Shown: one piece after another, positions 27,397-35,775 of the stretch
Position numbering within the stretch: the first letter of the stretch is position 1
Layout: each line of letters begins with the position of its first letter
Notes under the pieces: model-generated
Told to the model about the DNA's origin: nothing
Seen by the model: only the letters and a program-made list of their open reading frames with translations
The model's database searches: none
Position numbers and translations under genes: made by a program
DNA from: Longicatena caecimuris
GTDB lineage: Bacteria; Bacillota_I; Bacilli_A; Erysipelotrichales; Erysipelotrichaceae
Assembly (NCBI RefSeq): GCF_004341945.1
Contig: NZ_SMBP01000014.1
Span: 1-64,000 of the forward strand
Length of the DNA stretch: 64,000 bases
Direction of reading: 5' to 3'

Positions 27397-28155
27397 TTAT
27401 CCGACAAATCCACCATCAACGGATAATACAGCACCTGTGATATAGGATGCCATATCACTGGCCAAAAACAATATCGCATCGGCAATATCTTGCGGTTCGC
27501 CTAAACGTTGTAATGGGACATTGGCAGCCATCGCCTGAATGATTGTCTGATCTAACGCCTTTACCATATCGGTACTTGTAATGCCGGGAGCAACGGCATT
27601 CACACGTATGCCATCTTTGCCTAACTCTCTGGCTAAGGATTTCGTCATTCCATTCACGGCAAACTTACTCGTTGGATAAGCACTGCCCGAACGCTGTCCA
27701 TAAAGCGATACCATGGAGCTGACATTGATAATCACACCTTTTCCTTTTTCCTTCATAACCGGTGCAACTAAACGTGATAAACGAAATACTGCATCAACAT
27801 TAATTTTTAAGACATCCAGAAAATGATCATCATCATAGGCATAAATAGAGGTAGCATCGGATACACCTGCATTATTCACCAAGATATCCACACTGCCAAA
27901 CTTTTCTGTAACATCCTTTAACATGGCCTGTACTGCCTCAACATCATGCAGATCAGGATGATAGCCTTTAACAGGATACGTATGATCCTCTTCCATCAGC
28001 AATGCCATCGCATGATCTACCGTTTCCTGACGTGATCCCAGCATTGCGACCTTTGCGCCATTTTGTAAAAAACTACGCACCGTTTCAAAACCGATACCAC
28101 GTGTACCTCCGGTTACGATAACTACTTTTTCTCTTAATGATGTAAATTGATCCAT
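27397..28155 (-). CDS. Short-chain dehydrogenase/reductase, BaiA-like
   Basis: A 252-residue SDR. The cofactor motif TGGTRGIG is at 14-21, with NNAG around 92 and the catalytic Ser-Tyr-Lys in NVSSMVSLYG and YPTSK. The C-terminus SVDGGFVG is typical. The N-terminal stretch VIVTGGTRGIGFETVRSFL and the QETVDHAMALL segment resemble, by memory of the family, BaiA-type 3-alpha-hydroxysteroid dehydrogenases as well as FabG. A hydroxysteroid or other alcohol substrate is possible but not shown. It is monocistronic. Confidence 0.88.
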   Translation of the reverse strand: MDQFTSLREKVVIVTGGTRGIGFETVRSFLQNGAKVAMLGSRQETVDHAMALLMEEDHTYPVKGYHPDLHDVEAVQAMLKDVTEKFGSVDILVNNAGVSDATSIYAYDDDHFLDVLKINVDAVFRLSRLVAPVMKEKGKGVIINVSSMVSLYGQRSGSAYPTSKFAVNGMTKSLARELGKDGIRVNAVAPGITSTDMVKALDQTIIQAMAANVPLQRLGEPQDIADAILFLASDMASYITGAVLSVDGGFVG

Positions 28156-28405
28156 AGGTATAAAACCTCCCTTATTTTATAACCAAACTATAGCATATAA
28201 CCTTTTCTATCACAAACAAAACACAACTCCTATGCAAAAATAAAGACAAAAGATAACCATTGTATAGCTATGGCATAACGATGATCCTATTCATAGGATA
28301 TGTATCAGATATTGCCCTTATACCGTTTTTCAAACAATCCAAACAAAGAATCCTATTAACCATGTAACCCGTCTGCTTCCTGTAGGTTCCATTCTCACTG
28401 ATTTA

Positions 28406-28414
28406 TGTTATAAT
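28406..28414 (+). promoter_or_regulatory. Extended -10 promoter suggesting a leaderless transcript
   Basis: TGTTATAAT ends at 28414, only 6 bases before the ATG at 28421, and no Shine-Dalgarno sequence lies between. Transcription starting about 7 bases downstream would begin at or next to the A of ATG. The -35 is weak, which fits an extended -10 promoter. Confidence 0.6.
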
Positions 28415-28420
28415 ATCACC

Positions 28421-29056
28421 ATGCCAAATTTTAAACAAAAGCTTTTACTTTACTTCGCTACGATATCCGTGAGTACCTTGCTGATATCTAATCTAGCCGC
28501 TATAAAGCTATGGAATTTTTTTGGTATTGCTGTTGATGGAGGTGTCGTTGTCTTTCCACTCACTTATATCATAGGTGATTTGATTGTGGAATTCTATGGA
28601 AAAAAGATTGCCAAAAATATTATTGTAGCTGGTTTTCTTATCAATATTCTAGCCATCATCGTATTTTATATCGTCATTGCTTTACCGGCATATGATGGTT
28701 GGAACATGCAGAATGCATATGCCAGTGTATTCGGCTTTACACCACGAATCATTCTTGGTTCGCTGCTCGCATATGTTTGCAGCAATCTATTGAATAACGT
28801 TATCTTCATGAAGTTAAAGAATCACGATGGCATATTTGCCAAAAGTTTTATTGCCAGAGCGTTAGGCTCTTCTGCATTTGCTCATATCCTGGATGCCTTC
28901 ATCTTTGAAACAATCGCGTTTCTGGGTGTCCTGCCGTTCCATGAATTTCTGGCACAAGCGATATTTGCTTATGTACTCGGCATCAGCTTTGAAGTTATCT
29001 TCTCCCCAGCTGAGGCCATCATCGCAAAAAGTTTAAAAGGAAGAATGATAGAATGA
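28421..29056 (+). CDS. Queuosine precursor transporter (QPTR/VUT, YhhQ family)
   Basis: A 211-residue membrane protein with about six hydrophobic helices. It contains the QPTR features SNLAAIKLW near the N-terminus, FPLTYIIGDLIVEFYGKK and a C-terminal segment ending SPAEAIIAKSL. It imports queuine or preQ1/preQ0 across the membrane. It overlaps tgt by 4 bases (ATGA), which supports the assignment: the imported base is the substrate of Tgt. Confidence 0.93.
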   Translation: MPNFKQKLLLYFATISVSTLLISNLAAIKLWNFFGIAVDGGVVVFPLTYIIGDLIVEFYGKKIAKNIIVAGFLINILAIIVFYIVIALPAYDGWNMQNAYASVFGFTPRIILGSLLAYVCSNLLNNVIFMKLKNHDGIFAKSFIARALGSSAFAHILDAFIFETIAFLGVLPFHEFLAQAIFAYVLGISFEVIFSPAEAIIAKSLKGRMIE

Positions 29057-30264
29057 CAGAATACAAAAACAACAATACATTTAGCTTTGAAATCGTCAAA
29101 AAGATACCTGGAAAACTAGGAAGAGCAGGTATCATTCACACACCGCATGGAGATATTAAGACACCTGCTTTCATGTGCGTCGGCACAAAGGGTGAAGTCC
29201 GGTTTTTATCCATGCAGGATTTGCATGCTATTCAGGCACAGGCAATGCTGAGCAATGGATATCATCTGCGCAATGTTTCAGAAGAAATCCAAGCACAGAA
29301 AGGATTGGCCGCATGGTCTGGATGGAATGGACCTACTTTGACCGATTCTGGAGGATTTCAGGTTATGTCCTTAGGCTCCGGTTTAGGAAAAGTCGTCAGT
29401 ATGGATCGAGAAAAAGAGGTTATCAATACTGATCCTAAGGATCGTTTAGCTATCGTAAGTGAAGATGGGGTACAGTTTCATGATCCTTTCACTGATCAGG
29501 ATGATTTTATCGGTCCAGAGGAATCCATGCAAATTCAATGTCGCATCGGTGCTGATATTCATATGGCTTATGATGAATTAACTTCACTGGCAGATAGTTA
29601 TGAATATAACGTCGAAGCTTTAGCACGAACGGAACGCTGGGCACTGCGCAGTTTAGCAGAACATAAAAAACACCGAGATGATTTAGGCTATCGTCAATCG
29701 CTTTATGGTGTTTTACAAGGTGGACGTTGGGAAGATTTACGACGTTCTACCGCACAAAAGTTTGCCAAGATGGATTTTGACGGTTATGGTCTGGGCGGTG
29801 CTTTTCTAAAAGAAAGTTTAGGTGAAATCCTGACCTGGTGCTGTGAAGAATTACCAGAAAATAAGCCTCGTCATTTGCTTGGCTTATCTCATCCGGACGA
29901 TATTCTCATTGGCGTAGAAATGGGGGCCGATACTTTTGATTGTGTTGCCCCAACACGTGAAGCAAGACATGGCAGGATCTATACGACCCATGGATATTAT
30001 AGCTTATCAAAATTTGCGGATAGTGAAGAACTATTGGAACAAGGCTGTGATTGTCCGGTATGTAAAGCAGGTTGGACACGCGGACAGTTAAGAGCCCTCA
30101 TGAAATCAGAAAAACAAGAAGACAAGCATACATATTATAATCTGGCATCGATGCATAACCTGCGTTTCATCATTCGCTTAACAGAGCAAGCACGCCAAGC
30201 GATTCTAGATGGAACATATGCCGAATTTAAAGAAAACTTTTTAAAGAACTACTACCACAGATAA
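29053..30264 (+). CDS. tgt: tRNA-guanine transglycosylase
   Basis: A 403-residue Tgt. The sequence shows TPAFMCVGTKGEVRFL, LTDSGGFQVMSLG with the conserved catalytic-site aspartate, ADTFDCVAPTREARHGRIYT with the nucleophilic aspartate, and the zinc ligands CDCPVCKAG followed by a histidine (MHNL). It exchanges guanine-34 of GUN-anticodon tRNAs for queuine or a precursor. No queuosine synthesis genes are adjacent, so with the coupled transporter it likely works by salvage. Confidence 0.97.
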   Translation: MTEYKNNNTFSFEIVKKIPGKLGRAGIIHTPHGDIKTPAFMCVGTKGEVRFLSMQDLHAIQAQAMLSNGYHLRNVSEEIQAQKGLAAWSGWNGPTLTDSGGFQVMSLGSGLGKVVSMDREKEVINTDPKDRLAIVSEDGVQFHDPFTDQDDFIGPEESMQIQCRIGADIHMAYDELTSLADSYEYNVEALARTERWALRSLAEHKKHRDDLGYRQSLYGVLQGGRWEDLRRSTAQKFAKMDFDGYGLGGAFLKESLGEILTWCCEELPENKPRHLLGLSHPDDILIGVEMGADTFDCVAPTREARHGRIYTTHGYYSLSKFADSEELLEQGCDCPVCKAGWTRGQLRALMKSEKQEDKHTYYNLASMHNLRFIIRLTEQARQAILDGTYAEFKENFLKNYYHR

Positions 30265-30266
30265 AC

Positions 30267-30300
30267 AGACAGTTGTATCCTAAGATACGATTGTCTTTTT
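30267..30300 (+). terminator. Terminator of the transporter-tgt operon
   Basis: A 13-bp stem (30267-30279 with 30283-30295) containing G-U pairs, followed by TTTTT, directly after the tgt stop codon. It marks the last feature I can assign to the chromosome. Confidence 0.75.
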
Positions 30301-30302
30301 TA

Positions 30303-30661
30303 CTGCCTAAAAATCATGTGCAAGGTTATTCGATAGGTGTATAAAAATTAGGCACCTTAACTAGAAAAGCAAAAACAAGATAAAAGAAAGCTATTTTATG
30401 AAAAACCGAAACAATTTCCTTTTTTATATCATCATATTATTAAAGAATACTTACTATTGTTATAATTTCTTCCTAATTTTCACCATAAAAACTTACTAAA
30501 TTTCTGATTATCTTTTCATAAGTTGGTAAATGCCGATATATCCCGTATTTTAGGGCTTTATCGGTATTTTCTTTTTGGAAGATACCTTGCATAAGCTGGC
30601 ATTTACCAGCATGAAAATGCAACCAAAAGTAGTAAATGAGTAGTAAATATACGTTCCGATA
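30303..30661. other. int-side terminal region of the ICE, no gene
   Basis: About 360 AT-rich bases without a credible reading frame. An inverted pair GGTAAATGCC / GGCATTTACC flanks an inner CCGATA / TATCGG pair around 30525-30615. The junction with the chromosome is expected here. The DR2 integrase arm sites lie at the right end of the stretch. Confidence 0.6.
30627..30648. promoter_or_regulatory. DR2 integrase arm-binding repeats
   Basis: Two adjacent 11-bp direct repeats, AAGTAGTAAAT (30627-30637) and GAGTAGTAAAT (30638-30648), 14 bases past the int stop codon. They match the Tn916 DR2 arm site bound by the N-terminal domain of its integrase. Confidence 0.85.
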
Positions 30662-31852
30662 TTAACAAGCCAATCGTTCCAGTTCCGCTTTTGCGGATTG
30701 AAATGTACCGTGTGCATAATAGCCAAGTGTCATGGTTATGTTAGCGTGTCCCATGATATATTGCAGGGTGTTCGGGTTCATTCCCTTATTTGCCATGTTC
30801 GTGCAATAAGTGTGTCTTAATGAATGAGGTGTGATGTTTGGCAACTTGTCTTTGTGTGTCTTGTTGTATTTCTTAATCAGTCCTCTTAACATACCTACAT
30901 AGTTTCCAGCAACTTTAGGCAAGCCCTCACGGTTCAAGAATAAGAAATTGCTGTAACCACCGACAATCAGCGGTTGAGCTTTCCCTCTGTTCTTTAATAT
31001 TCGTTGGAGTGCTTGATAAGCTCTTTCGGATAATGGAAGTTCACGTTTTCCGTTTTTTGTCTTTGGAGTTTCAACATAGTAGCCGATTTCACTATCTTTC
31101 AATAGCTGGTGGTCTATATTGAGTGTTCTGTTCTGCATATCAATATGCGTTGTCAGTCCACAAAATTCAGAAATACGAAGTCCCGTTTCCAGAAGAAGCA
31201 CAACCTCATCATAATACTTGCTGTAAATCTTATCCGTTTCCATAAAGGCAAGCAGGCGTTCTTCCTGCTCTGGCGTAAGAATAACTTTCGGCTCGGTATC
31301 ATCTTCCAGAACATCACTTAGCTTAAATTCAAACGGGTTCTTTCTGATACAGTCGTCTTGTATCGCCATATAAAATGACGCTTTCAAGGAACGCTTATAG
31401 TTGTCAATCGTTTTGTAGGCATATCCTTTTTCACTCATTCTGATAGCCCATTCCTTAGCGTCCGACTGCTTGACGGTATCAATCGACCTCATACCCAAAG
31501 GGTCATTTTTCAGAGCGTTCATGAGATACTGTCGTCCTTTTTCGGTATTTCGTTTGATATTCTTTCTCTGGTTGTTTTTCTTGTCGTAGAGCTGGCAGAC
31601 AGTCATTTTACCGCCGATTGTGTCGATACCGTCGTCAAGGTCTTTTTTAATCTTTGCTTCTTTTTCCCTCAACGATATATCATCACGCTTTCCAGCAGGT
31701 GTCTTGTCTGTCGGTACAAGTTTCCAAGAATAAATAAACTGTGGTTTCCCGTATATATCGGTATATTTGTAAACGTATCTTCCGTCTTTTCGCTGGCTCT
31801 CTCCATTTCGTAAATTGCGATTTTTACTGTCTTTTCGTTTTACATTAGACAT
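30662..31852 (-). CDS. int: Tn916-family tyrosine integrase
   Basis: A 396-residue tyrosine recombinase clearly of the Tn916 Int type. The N-terminal arm-binding domain contains GESQRKDGRYVYKYTD and IYSWKLVPTDKTPAGKR, the core-binding domain contains DAKEWAIRMSEKGYAYKTI, and the catalytic domain contains GLRISE (Arg), HSLRHTYC (His-x-x-Arg), GHANI (His) and LGYYAH (nucleophilic Tyr). It excises and integrates the element. AAGGAGC precedes the ATG. It is intact. Confidence 0.97.
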   Translation of the reverse strand: MSNVKRKDSKNRNLRNGESQRKDGRYVYKYTDIYGKPQFIYSWKLVPTDKTPAGKRDDISLREKEAKIKKDLDDGIDTIGGKMTVCQLYDKKNNQRKNIKRNTEKGRQYLMNALKNDPLGMRSIDTVKQSDAKEWAIRMSEKGYAYKTIDNYKRSLKASFYMAIQDDCIRKNPFEFKLSDVLEDDTEPKVILTPEQEERLLAFMETDKIYSKYYDEVVLLLETGLRISEFCGLTTHIDMQNRTLNIDHQLLKDSEIGYYVETPKTKNGKRELPLSERAYQALQRILKNRGKAQPLIVGGYSNFLFLNREGLPKVAGNYVGMLRGLIKKYNKTHKDKLPNITPHSLRHTYCTNMANKGMNPNTLQYIMGHANITMTLGYYAHGTFQSAKAELERLAC

Positions 31853-31930
31853 AGTGTAAAGCTCCTTTCCGTCATGGAATGAGCCGTGATACGCTATGCT
31901 TTATTATACCATACTCACGGCTCTATGACA

Positions 31931-32137
31931 TTAGATTTCGTCCAATGTATCTATGATTTTTTCAAATTGTTTTCGCTTTATCTGAATACGGTTGCCGTTC
32001 ACAATAACCCAGCCAGCGTCAATATTTTCTTCGGCTAATTTACGCAATTTCTTTTCGCCAATGCGGAAGTATTTAGACGCTTCTTCAATCGTCAGCGTAT
32101 ATTTTTCCCAGATAGGCACATCAGTATTGTTCATCAT
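31931..32137 (-). CDS. xis: Excisionase, Tn916 Xis type
   Basis: A 68-residue winged-helix protein. [17 protein letters not shown] and [19 protein letters not shown] match Tn916 Xis almost residue for residue. It directs Int to excision and lies 78 bases upstream of int, as in Tn916. Two consecutive ATGs are possible starts, and AAGGGGG lies upstream. Confidence 0.96.
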   Translation of the reverse strand: MMNNTDVPIWEKYTLTIEEASKYFRIGEKKLRKLAEENIDAGWVIVNGNRIQIKRKQFEKIIDTLDEI

Positions 32138-32508
32138 CTATGCACCCCCTTTACTGTGTGCTGTTTTTTACAAGCAGGCAGACGGCTTTGGAAAGCTCCA
32201 TTAGTATCTCAACTATTCCCATTCTTGTGGGCAGAACCGCACCATGCGGACGTATCATTATTCTGTGAGGATAGGTCGTGGCAAAACGACTTTTCCAACA
32301 GTCGCTCTCGGATCACTGCGTGGGTCGCTCGCTTTATTTTGAAAAGGTCGTGGCGTACAGTCCCCGTGGCTCGCTATCTCACAAACGTATCTGTCTGCTT
32401 TATTCAGTTGTCAAAGAGCTGTGGCGAAAGCGTGTTGCTTTCATGTAAAAGTAGGTGCAGAGCAGGAAAGAGGGGATTGAGCAAATCATGCTCTGCGGTT
32501 ACTGCTTA
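32138..32508. other. Non-coding spacer between orf8 and xis
   Basis: About 370 bases with no convincing gene. Two related segments containing GGTCGTGGC (about 32274-32300 and 32346-32356) and their partial complements could fold into hairpins. The corresponding interval of Tn916 also separates the regulatory genes from xis-int. I see no clean sigma-A promoter. Confidence 0.5.
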
Positions 32509-32757
32509 TTATTCTTCTTCGATTTCTAAAGCAATATCAAACCCTAAAATCATTTTGATAAGTGCTTCTCTGATAAGTCCTTTCAATTCCATATCTACAA
32601 CGATATAGACATTTCCATATTCATCATAGAGTGGACACAAACAGCATTTTGATATGTACGGGTCATAAAATGCCAGTATCTTTTCAATCGCTTTTTCGTC
32701 CCCGTCCATAGCTTGCGAAAGCAAGTAGTAGGACGGCTTCTTAAATGTGTGTAGCAT
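32509..32757 (-). CDS. Tn916 Orf8-like helix-turn-helix protein
   Basis: An 82-residue protein. The N-terminal YYLLSQAMDGDEKAIEKIL and the middle LYDEYGNVYIVVDMELK followed by LIKMILGF match Tn916 Orf8, a small protein of the orf7-orf8 regulatory pair. In Tn916, transcription through orf7-orf8 runs on into xis, int and, in the circular form, the transfer genes. It is 6 bases downstream of orf7. Confidence 0.9.
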   Translation of the reverse strand: MLHTFKKPSYYLLSQAMDGDEKAIEKILAFYDPYISKCCLCPLYDEYGNVYIVVDMELKGLIREALIKMILGFDIALEIEEE

Positions 32758-32763
32758 TTGCTA

Positions 32764-33180
32764 TCATTTCTCCTTTAGTAATTTTTTCATGAGTGCCAAT
32801 GAGTTATGCCGATTTTGAAATACTCCACTTCTGGAAATATTCTGCTTTTTTGCAATTTCTTCATTGTTCATTTCCAAAAAATAATACATTAGCAAAGTTT
32901 CACGGTTACGCTCGGACAACTGTTTTAAGGCTTCTGCCAATTCATCATCATAGACACGAATATCATTACCGCATACATTGAAAATTGTATAATCTGTTTC
33001 GTAGTCGTCCCAGACAGCCAGCTTTTCAACAACGATTTCTGGAAGATCACAAAATGAAATTTCCTTTTCTTTTCGTCGTTTCAATCCTTGCTGGTAGTCT
33101 TTAACAACATGACGGACAACTTTCTTCAAACAACTTTCAAAACGGCATTGAACTGTTTTCTGGAAGTCAGACGGTTTCAT
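32764..33180 (-). CDS. Tn916 Orf7-like sigma-70-family regulator
   Basis: About 138 residues beginning MKPSDFQKTVQ. A sigma region 4-like helix-turn-helix is seen in ALKQLSERNRETLLMYYFLEM and NEEIAKKQNISRSGVFQNR. It matches Tn916 Orf7. ATG at 33180 has GGAAAGGGGG upstream, and a longer reading frame upstream is spurious. A 154-bp piece of this gene (32863-33016) is duplicated at 38192-38345. Confidence 0.92.
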   Translation of the reverse strand: MKPSDFQKTVQCRFESCLKKVVRHVVKDYQQGLKRRKEKEISFCDLPEIVVEKLAVWDDYETDYTIFNVCGNDIRVYDDELAEALKQLSERNRETLLMYYFLEMNNEEIAKKQNISRSGVFQNRHNSLALMKKLLKEK

Positions 33181-33303
33181 AATCTCACCCCCTTTCCTGC
33201 TATGACTTGAAAAGTGGTTATCCCTCTTTCCGCACCATATAGGGAATGGCAGATGTGATTTGTTAAGTTGAAATCCAAAAAAATTGAAAAAAATTTTTGC
33301 ATT

Positions 33304-33340
33304 AAAAAAGCCCGCACAAAACATATAGTTTGTACGAGCC
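33304..33340 (-). terminator. Leader terminator upstream of orf7
   Basis: A 13-bp stem (33310-33322 with 33328-33340) closes a 5-base loop and is followed by TTTTTT on the minus strand, 124 bases before the orf7 start. It can end transcription from the cargo bay or act as an attenuator for orf7-orf8-xis-int. Confidence 0.8.
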
Positions 33341-33379
33341 TTTAAAGCTGTATTGCATTCAATTTTTAATAAAGTTTTA

Positions 33380-33409
33380 TTAGATTGTGTTTGATTGTGC
33401 TTGATTGCA
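33380..33409. repeat. Three tandem 10-bp repeats near the orf9 remnant
   Basis: TTAGATTGTG, TTTGATTGTG and CTTGATTGCA are contiguous. They lie between the leader terminator and the orf9 remnant. They could be a regulator-binding array. Confidence 0.55.
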
Positions 33410-33483
33410 CTTAAAGCCTTCCATAACGTTAGCCCCCTTAAAGCACTTTCTTAAGTATCTAAAAACATTATTTTACAGCATAA

Positions 33484-33651
33484 CAAATTTTAATAAACCT
33501 TGATGAATATTTCTATCCGGCGGAGAAAGTTTCAAAAAGTACAGCTCGCCGACAGATAGAAATATCACTTGATTTATTGAGTGATAACGAATTAAAAATC
33601 ATTCAAGGTACGATTGACGGTATCGTAAACAACAGAGAGAGCAAGAAGTAA
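33484..33651 (+). pseudogene. Remnant of the Tn916 Orf9-type XRE repressor (C-terminal half only)
   Basis: The plus-strand frame encodes INLDEYFYPAEKVSKSTARR and continues to a TAA at 33649. It matches the C-terminal half of Tn916 Orf9 (VSVDEFFLPASDLVKSTRRR), which is also transcribed opposite to its neighbours. An in-frame stop sits at 33481-33483, and the N-terminal helix-turn-helix half is absent from the window. With no DNA-binding domain this cannot repress. Confidence 0.85.
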
Positions 33652-33672
33652 TCAGCTTCTTGTTCTCTTTTT
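33637..33672 (+). terminator. Terminator of the orf9 remnant
   Basis: GAGAGCAAGAAG / CTTCTTGTTCTC, 12-bp stem with one G-U pair, 7-base loop and TTTTT on the plus strand. It overlaps the last codons of the remnant. Confidence 0.85.
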
Positions 33673-33704
33673 GTATAGCTTTACCGCTTACCAGATAACA
33701 AATA

Positions 33705-33751
33705 AGAGCCGACAATCTATAAGTTATAATAACCTATAAATTATCGGCTCT
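33705..33751 (-). repeat. Long hairpin at the 3' end of the KTR gene, copy 1
   Basis: AGAGCCGA and TCGGCTCT are the outer arms of a long near-perfect inverted repeat that includes the KTR stop codon. A near-identical copy occupies 41821-41867, again at the end of a KTR gene. Confidence 0.8.
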
Positions 33752-33926
33752 GCGTCTTTGCGTCTGGCTCTTTGATAATAGTTACTTTTCCATGCTTTAT
33801 ATTGATTAAAGTTTCTGTTTTGCATTTTGGACAGAACAAAGGAAAATTTATCAGTTCCGTATCTTCTCGTATCTTTGTGCGTGTCTTGTTATTGCAAATG
33901 GGGCATAAAACCCATGATTGTTTCAT
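33741..33926 (-). CDS. Cysteine-rich KTR-domain protein
   Basis: A 61-residue zinc-ribbon-like protein with CPICNNKTRTKIREDTEL and FCPKCKTETLINIKHG: two CPxC knuckles and the KTR motif that names the Cys_rich_KTR family. The family is common in Tn916-like elements and its function is unknown. It is the last cargo gene before orf9. A second copy at 41857-42048 has a nonsense codon. Confidence 0.88.
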   Translation of the reverse strand: MKQSWVLCPICNNKTRTKIREDTELINFPLFCPKCKTETLINIKHGKVTIIKEPDAKTQSR

Positions 33927-33942
33927 TACAGAAATACCACCT

Positions 33943-34557
33943 TCATTTTAAGAGTTCATCATAGTATTTTACGTTTCCAGTCGAGTAATAATTATAAAAA
34001 GCAGTAACTTTCTTGTCAGAATATACATTAAGGCTCTTTAGGATATTTTTCGTCCATTCTAATGAACCTGCCGAACTTGCTGTTACTAAGTTTCTGTCTA
34101 AAACGGAATTAGAACAAACATACAAGCTCTGTCCTGCATAGTTTCTTGAAAAGAATCTTAGATATTCCAGAGAATTACTCGTGTGTTTAAATTTATCTAA
34201 TATACCATAATCAGCAAGTGCGAGTGTTGCTCCACAAATAGCACCTACTAAAATGTTTTTGTTCAAACATTCTTGTGCTTTTTCCAATATTTCTTGATTT
34301 TCTTTATTTCCCCAAGTAGAAGAACCCGGTAAAAGCAGAGCTGTACTAGCGTTGAAATCAACTTCTGATATAGTATAATCTGGAATAATTGTTAATCCAC
34401 CTATAGTTAAGACGGGTTCTTTATCAAAACCGACTGTCTTTACTTCAAATTCCTTAGTTCCATTTTTTAATAATTTTTCCATACTGAACGCTTGTAAAAT
34501 ATAACCAATTTCGCATTCCGCCATGTCGTCTAACAAATATACATATACTTTTTTCAT
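33943..34557 (-). CDS. DJ-1/PfpI family protein
   Basis: About 204 residues, class I glutamine amidotransferase-like fold. KKVYVYLLDDMAECEIGYIL begins the first beta-alpha unit, and the nucleophile elbow GAICGATLALA carries the conserved cysteine (about residue 106). Family members act as glyoxalase-like or hydrolase enzymes or stress proteins. ATG at 34557 is preferred to the GTG two codons earlier, as AGGAG is 8 bases upstream. It follows the WYL regulator by 70 bases and is probably its target. Confidence 0.88.
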   Translation of the reverse strand: MKKVYVYLLDDMAECEIGYILQAFSMEKLLKNGTKEFEVKTVGFDKEPVLTIGGLTIIPDYTISEVDFNASTALLLPGSSTWGNKENQEILEKAQECLNKNILVGAICGATLALADYGILDKFKHTSNSLEYLRFFSRNYAGQSLYVCSNSVLDRNLVTASSAGSLEWTKNILKSLNVYSDKKVTAFYNYYSTGNVKYYDELLK

Positions 34558-34627
34558 TTTCACATCTCCTCATATTTTCGATATGAGAAAATTATATAAT
34601 AGAAATAGTGACAAATGTATGTCACTA

Positions 34628-35542
34628 TTAAGTGAGATTTTTCTTTATTTTGCTGATATGAGCTAACACCTTTTCTTTGTATTTTTGAGGGGATAATATT
34701 TTTACTTTATCGCAAAGTCCCAAAAGGATTGAGAATGTTATAAAATCATTTTCTTTAATCTCAATTTCTCTTATAAAACATTCATTAACAGTTTCAACAA
34801 TTTCCCCTTTAAAATATTCATTAACTAAAGCATCTATTTCTTGTTTATAAGATAGAGTAACAGTAATATTTGTCTGATTGCGTCTTTTTTCAAAATCAGA
34901 TAAAAGGTTAGCTATATTATCTTTGGTTTCAAAAAGTTCTTTTGTTAAAGAAATATTTTTCATTCTGACCACTTTGAACATATGATAGTCATTTTTAGAG
35001 GTGTCATATCCAAAAACATACCATGAGTACCACCTATAATATGTGTGTAATGGGTTTAGAAAAACTTTTTTTGTATGTCCTGCTGAATTAGTATATATAA
35101 ATTTTATAGTTCTTTGTTCTTTTGTTGCTTTATTGATTAAGTCTACGCACTTCATAATTTGCGGACTTTCCGTTACAACAGAGAAATCAACATCTGGAAG
35201 TGCATTGATATTTACATCATTATAGAGATGTTTCATTTTTTCGTAAGTTTCAATAACCTTTTTATTTCCGTAAACAGTTCTTAGACTATTTAAGGCAAGC
35301 AAAATATATTCTTTATTGTTGCTGTCAATAATTTTTTCATCAACCTTAAAATCTTTATTTATTATATAGCCACCATTTACACCTAATTCAGAATAAATCG
35401 GAATACCGGCAAGAGTTAGTGTGTCAATATCTCGTAAAATCGTTCTGCGAGATACTTCAAACTTTTGTGCTAATTCATTTGTTGTTACACACTCTCTATT
35501 TATTAAATAAAAGATTATTCCTATCAGACGTTCTATTTTCAT
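34628..35542 (-). CDS. YafY-type transcriptional regulator (HTH plus WYL domain)
   Basis: A 304-residue regulator. The DeoR-like N-terminal helix-turn-helix is [20 protein letters not shown]. The central WYL domain reads [22 protein letters not shown] domains bind ligands, often nucleic-acid-derived. The start overlaps the upstream Spo0A_C-like gene by 4 bases (ATGA), so it is translationally coupled to the MATE operon. Confidence 0.9.
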   Translation of the reverse strand: MKIERLIGIIFYLINRECVTTNELAQKFEVSRRTILRDIDTLTLAGIPIYSELGVNGGYIINKDFKVDEKIIDSNNKEYILLALNSLRTVYGNKKVIETYEKMKHLYNDVNINALPDVDFSVVTESPQIMKCVDLINKATKEQRTIKFIYTNSAGHTKKVFLNPLHTYYRWYSWYVFGYDTSKNDYHMFKVVRMKNISLTKELFETKDNIANLLSDFEKRRNQTNITVTLSYKQEIDALVNEYFKGEIVETVNECFIREIEIKENDFITFSILLGLCDKVKILSPQKYKEKVLAHISKIKKNLT

Positions 35543-35775
35543 ACTTTCAGCCCTTTAACTGCTTTCTTTGTAATTGTGTAAATATATTCCTCTGGCGTAG
35601 GGCGTTTATTTCCAAAATATTTTTTGAAATTTGCCTGCACCTCTGGATCGGTGCTGTTCATAGCTTCATCAATCGTTGCCTCAATATCAGCCCGTACATC
35701 AGCCAATGAAACACTGCCAGCTTTTGCACCTGCTTTCAATGCTTTTTTTATATCTCGTTTTTTTAATCCTATCAT
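35539..35775 (-). CDS. Small protein with Spo0A C-terminal-like domain, copy 1
   Basis: A 78-residue protein, [20 protein letters not shown] followed by [19 protein letters not shown] and [15 protein letters not shown]. The last two segments resemble the end of the Spo0A effector domain (RVERAIRHAI... KPTNSEFIAMVADKL), so it may be a stand-alone DNA-binding relative. That relation is my reading and needs a profile search. It overlaps MATE and the WYL gene by 4 bases each. Related copies are at 42084-42308 and 39624-39755. Confidence 0.75.
   Translation of the reverse strand: MIGLKKRDIKKALKAGAKAGSVSLADVRADIEATIDEAMNSTDPEVQANFKKYFGNKRPTPEEYIYTITKKAVKGLKV

Noticed and set aside
28156-28420. Possible preQ1 riboswitch upstream of the transporter-tgt operon
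   Set aside because: The likely transcription start is at the ATG, leaving no leader, and no preQ1-I consensus was seen upstream.
30303-30620. Exact int-side end of the ICE
   Set aside because: Several AT-rich stretches could be the end. Without the other end or an empty site the junction cannot be fixed.
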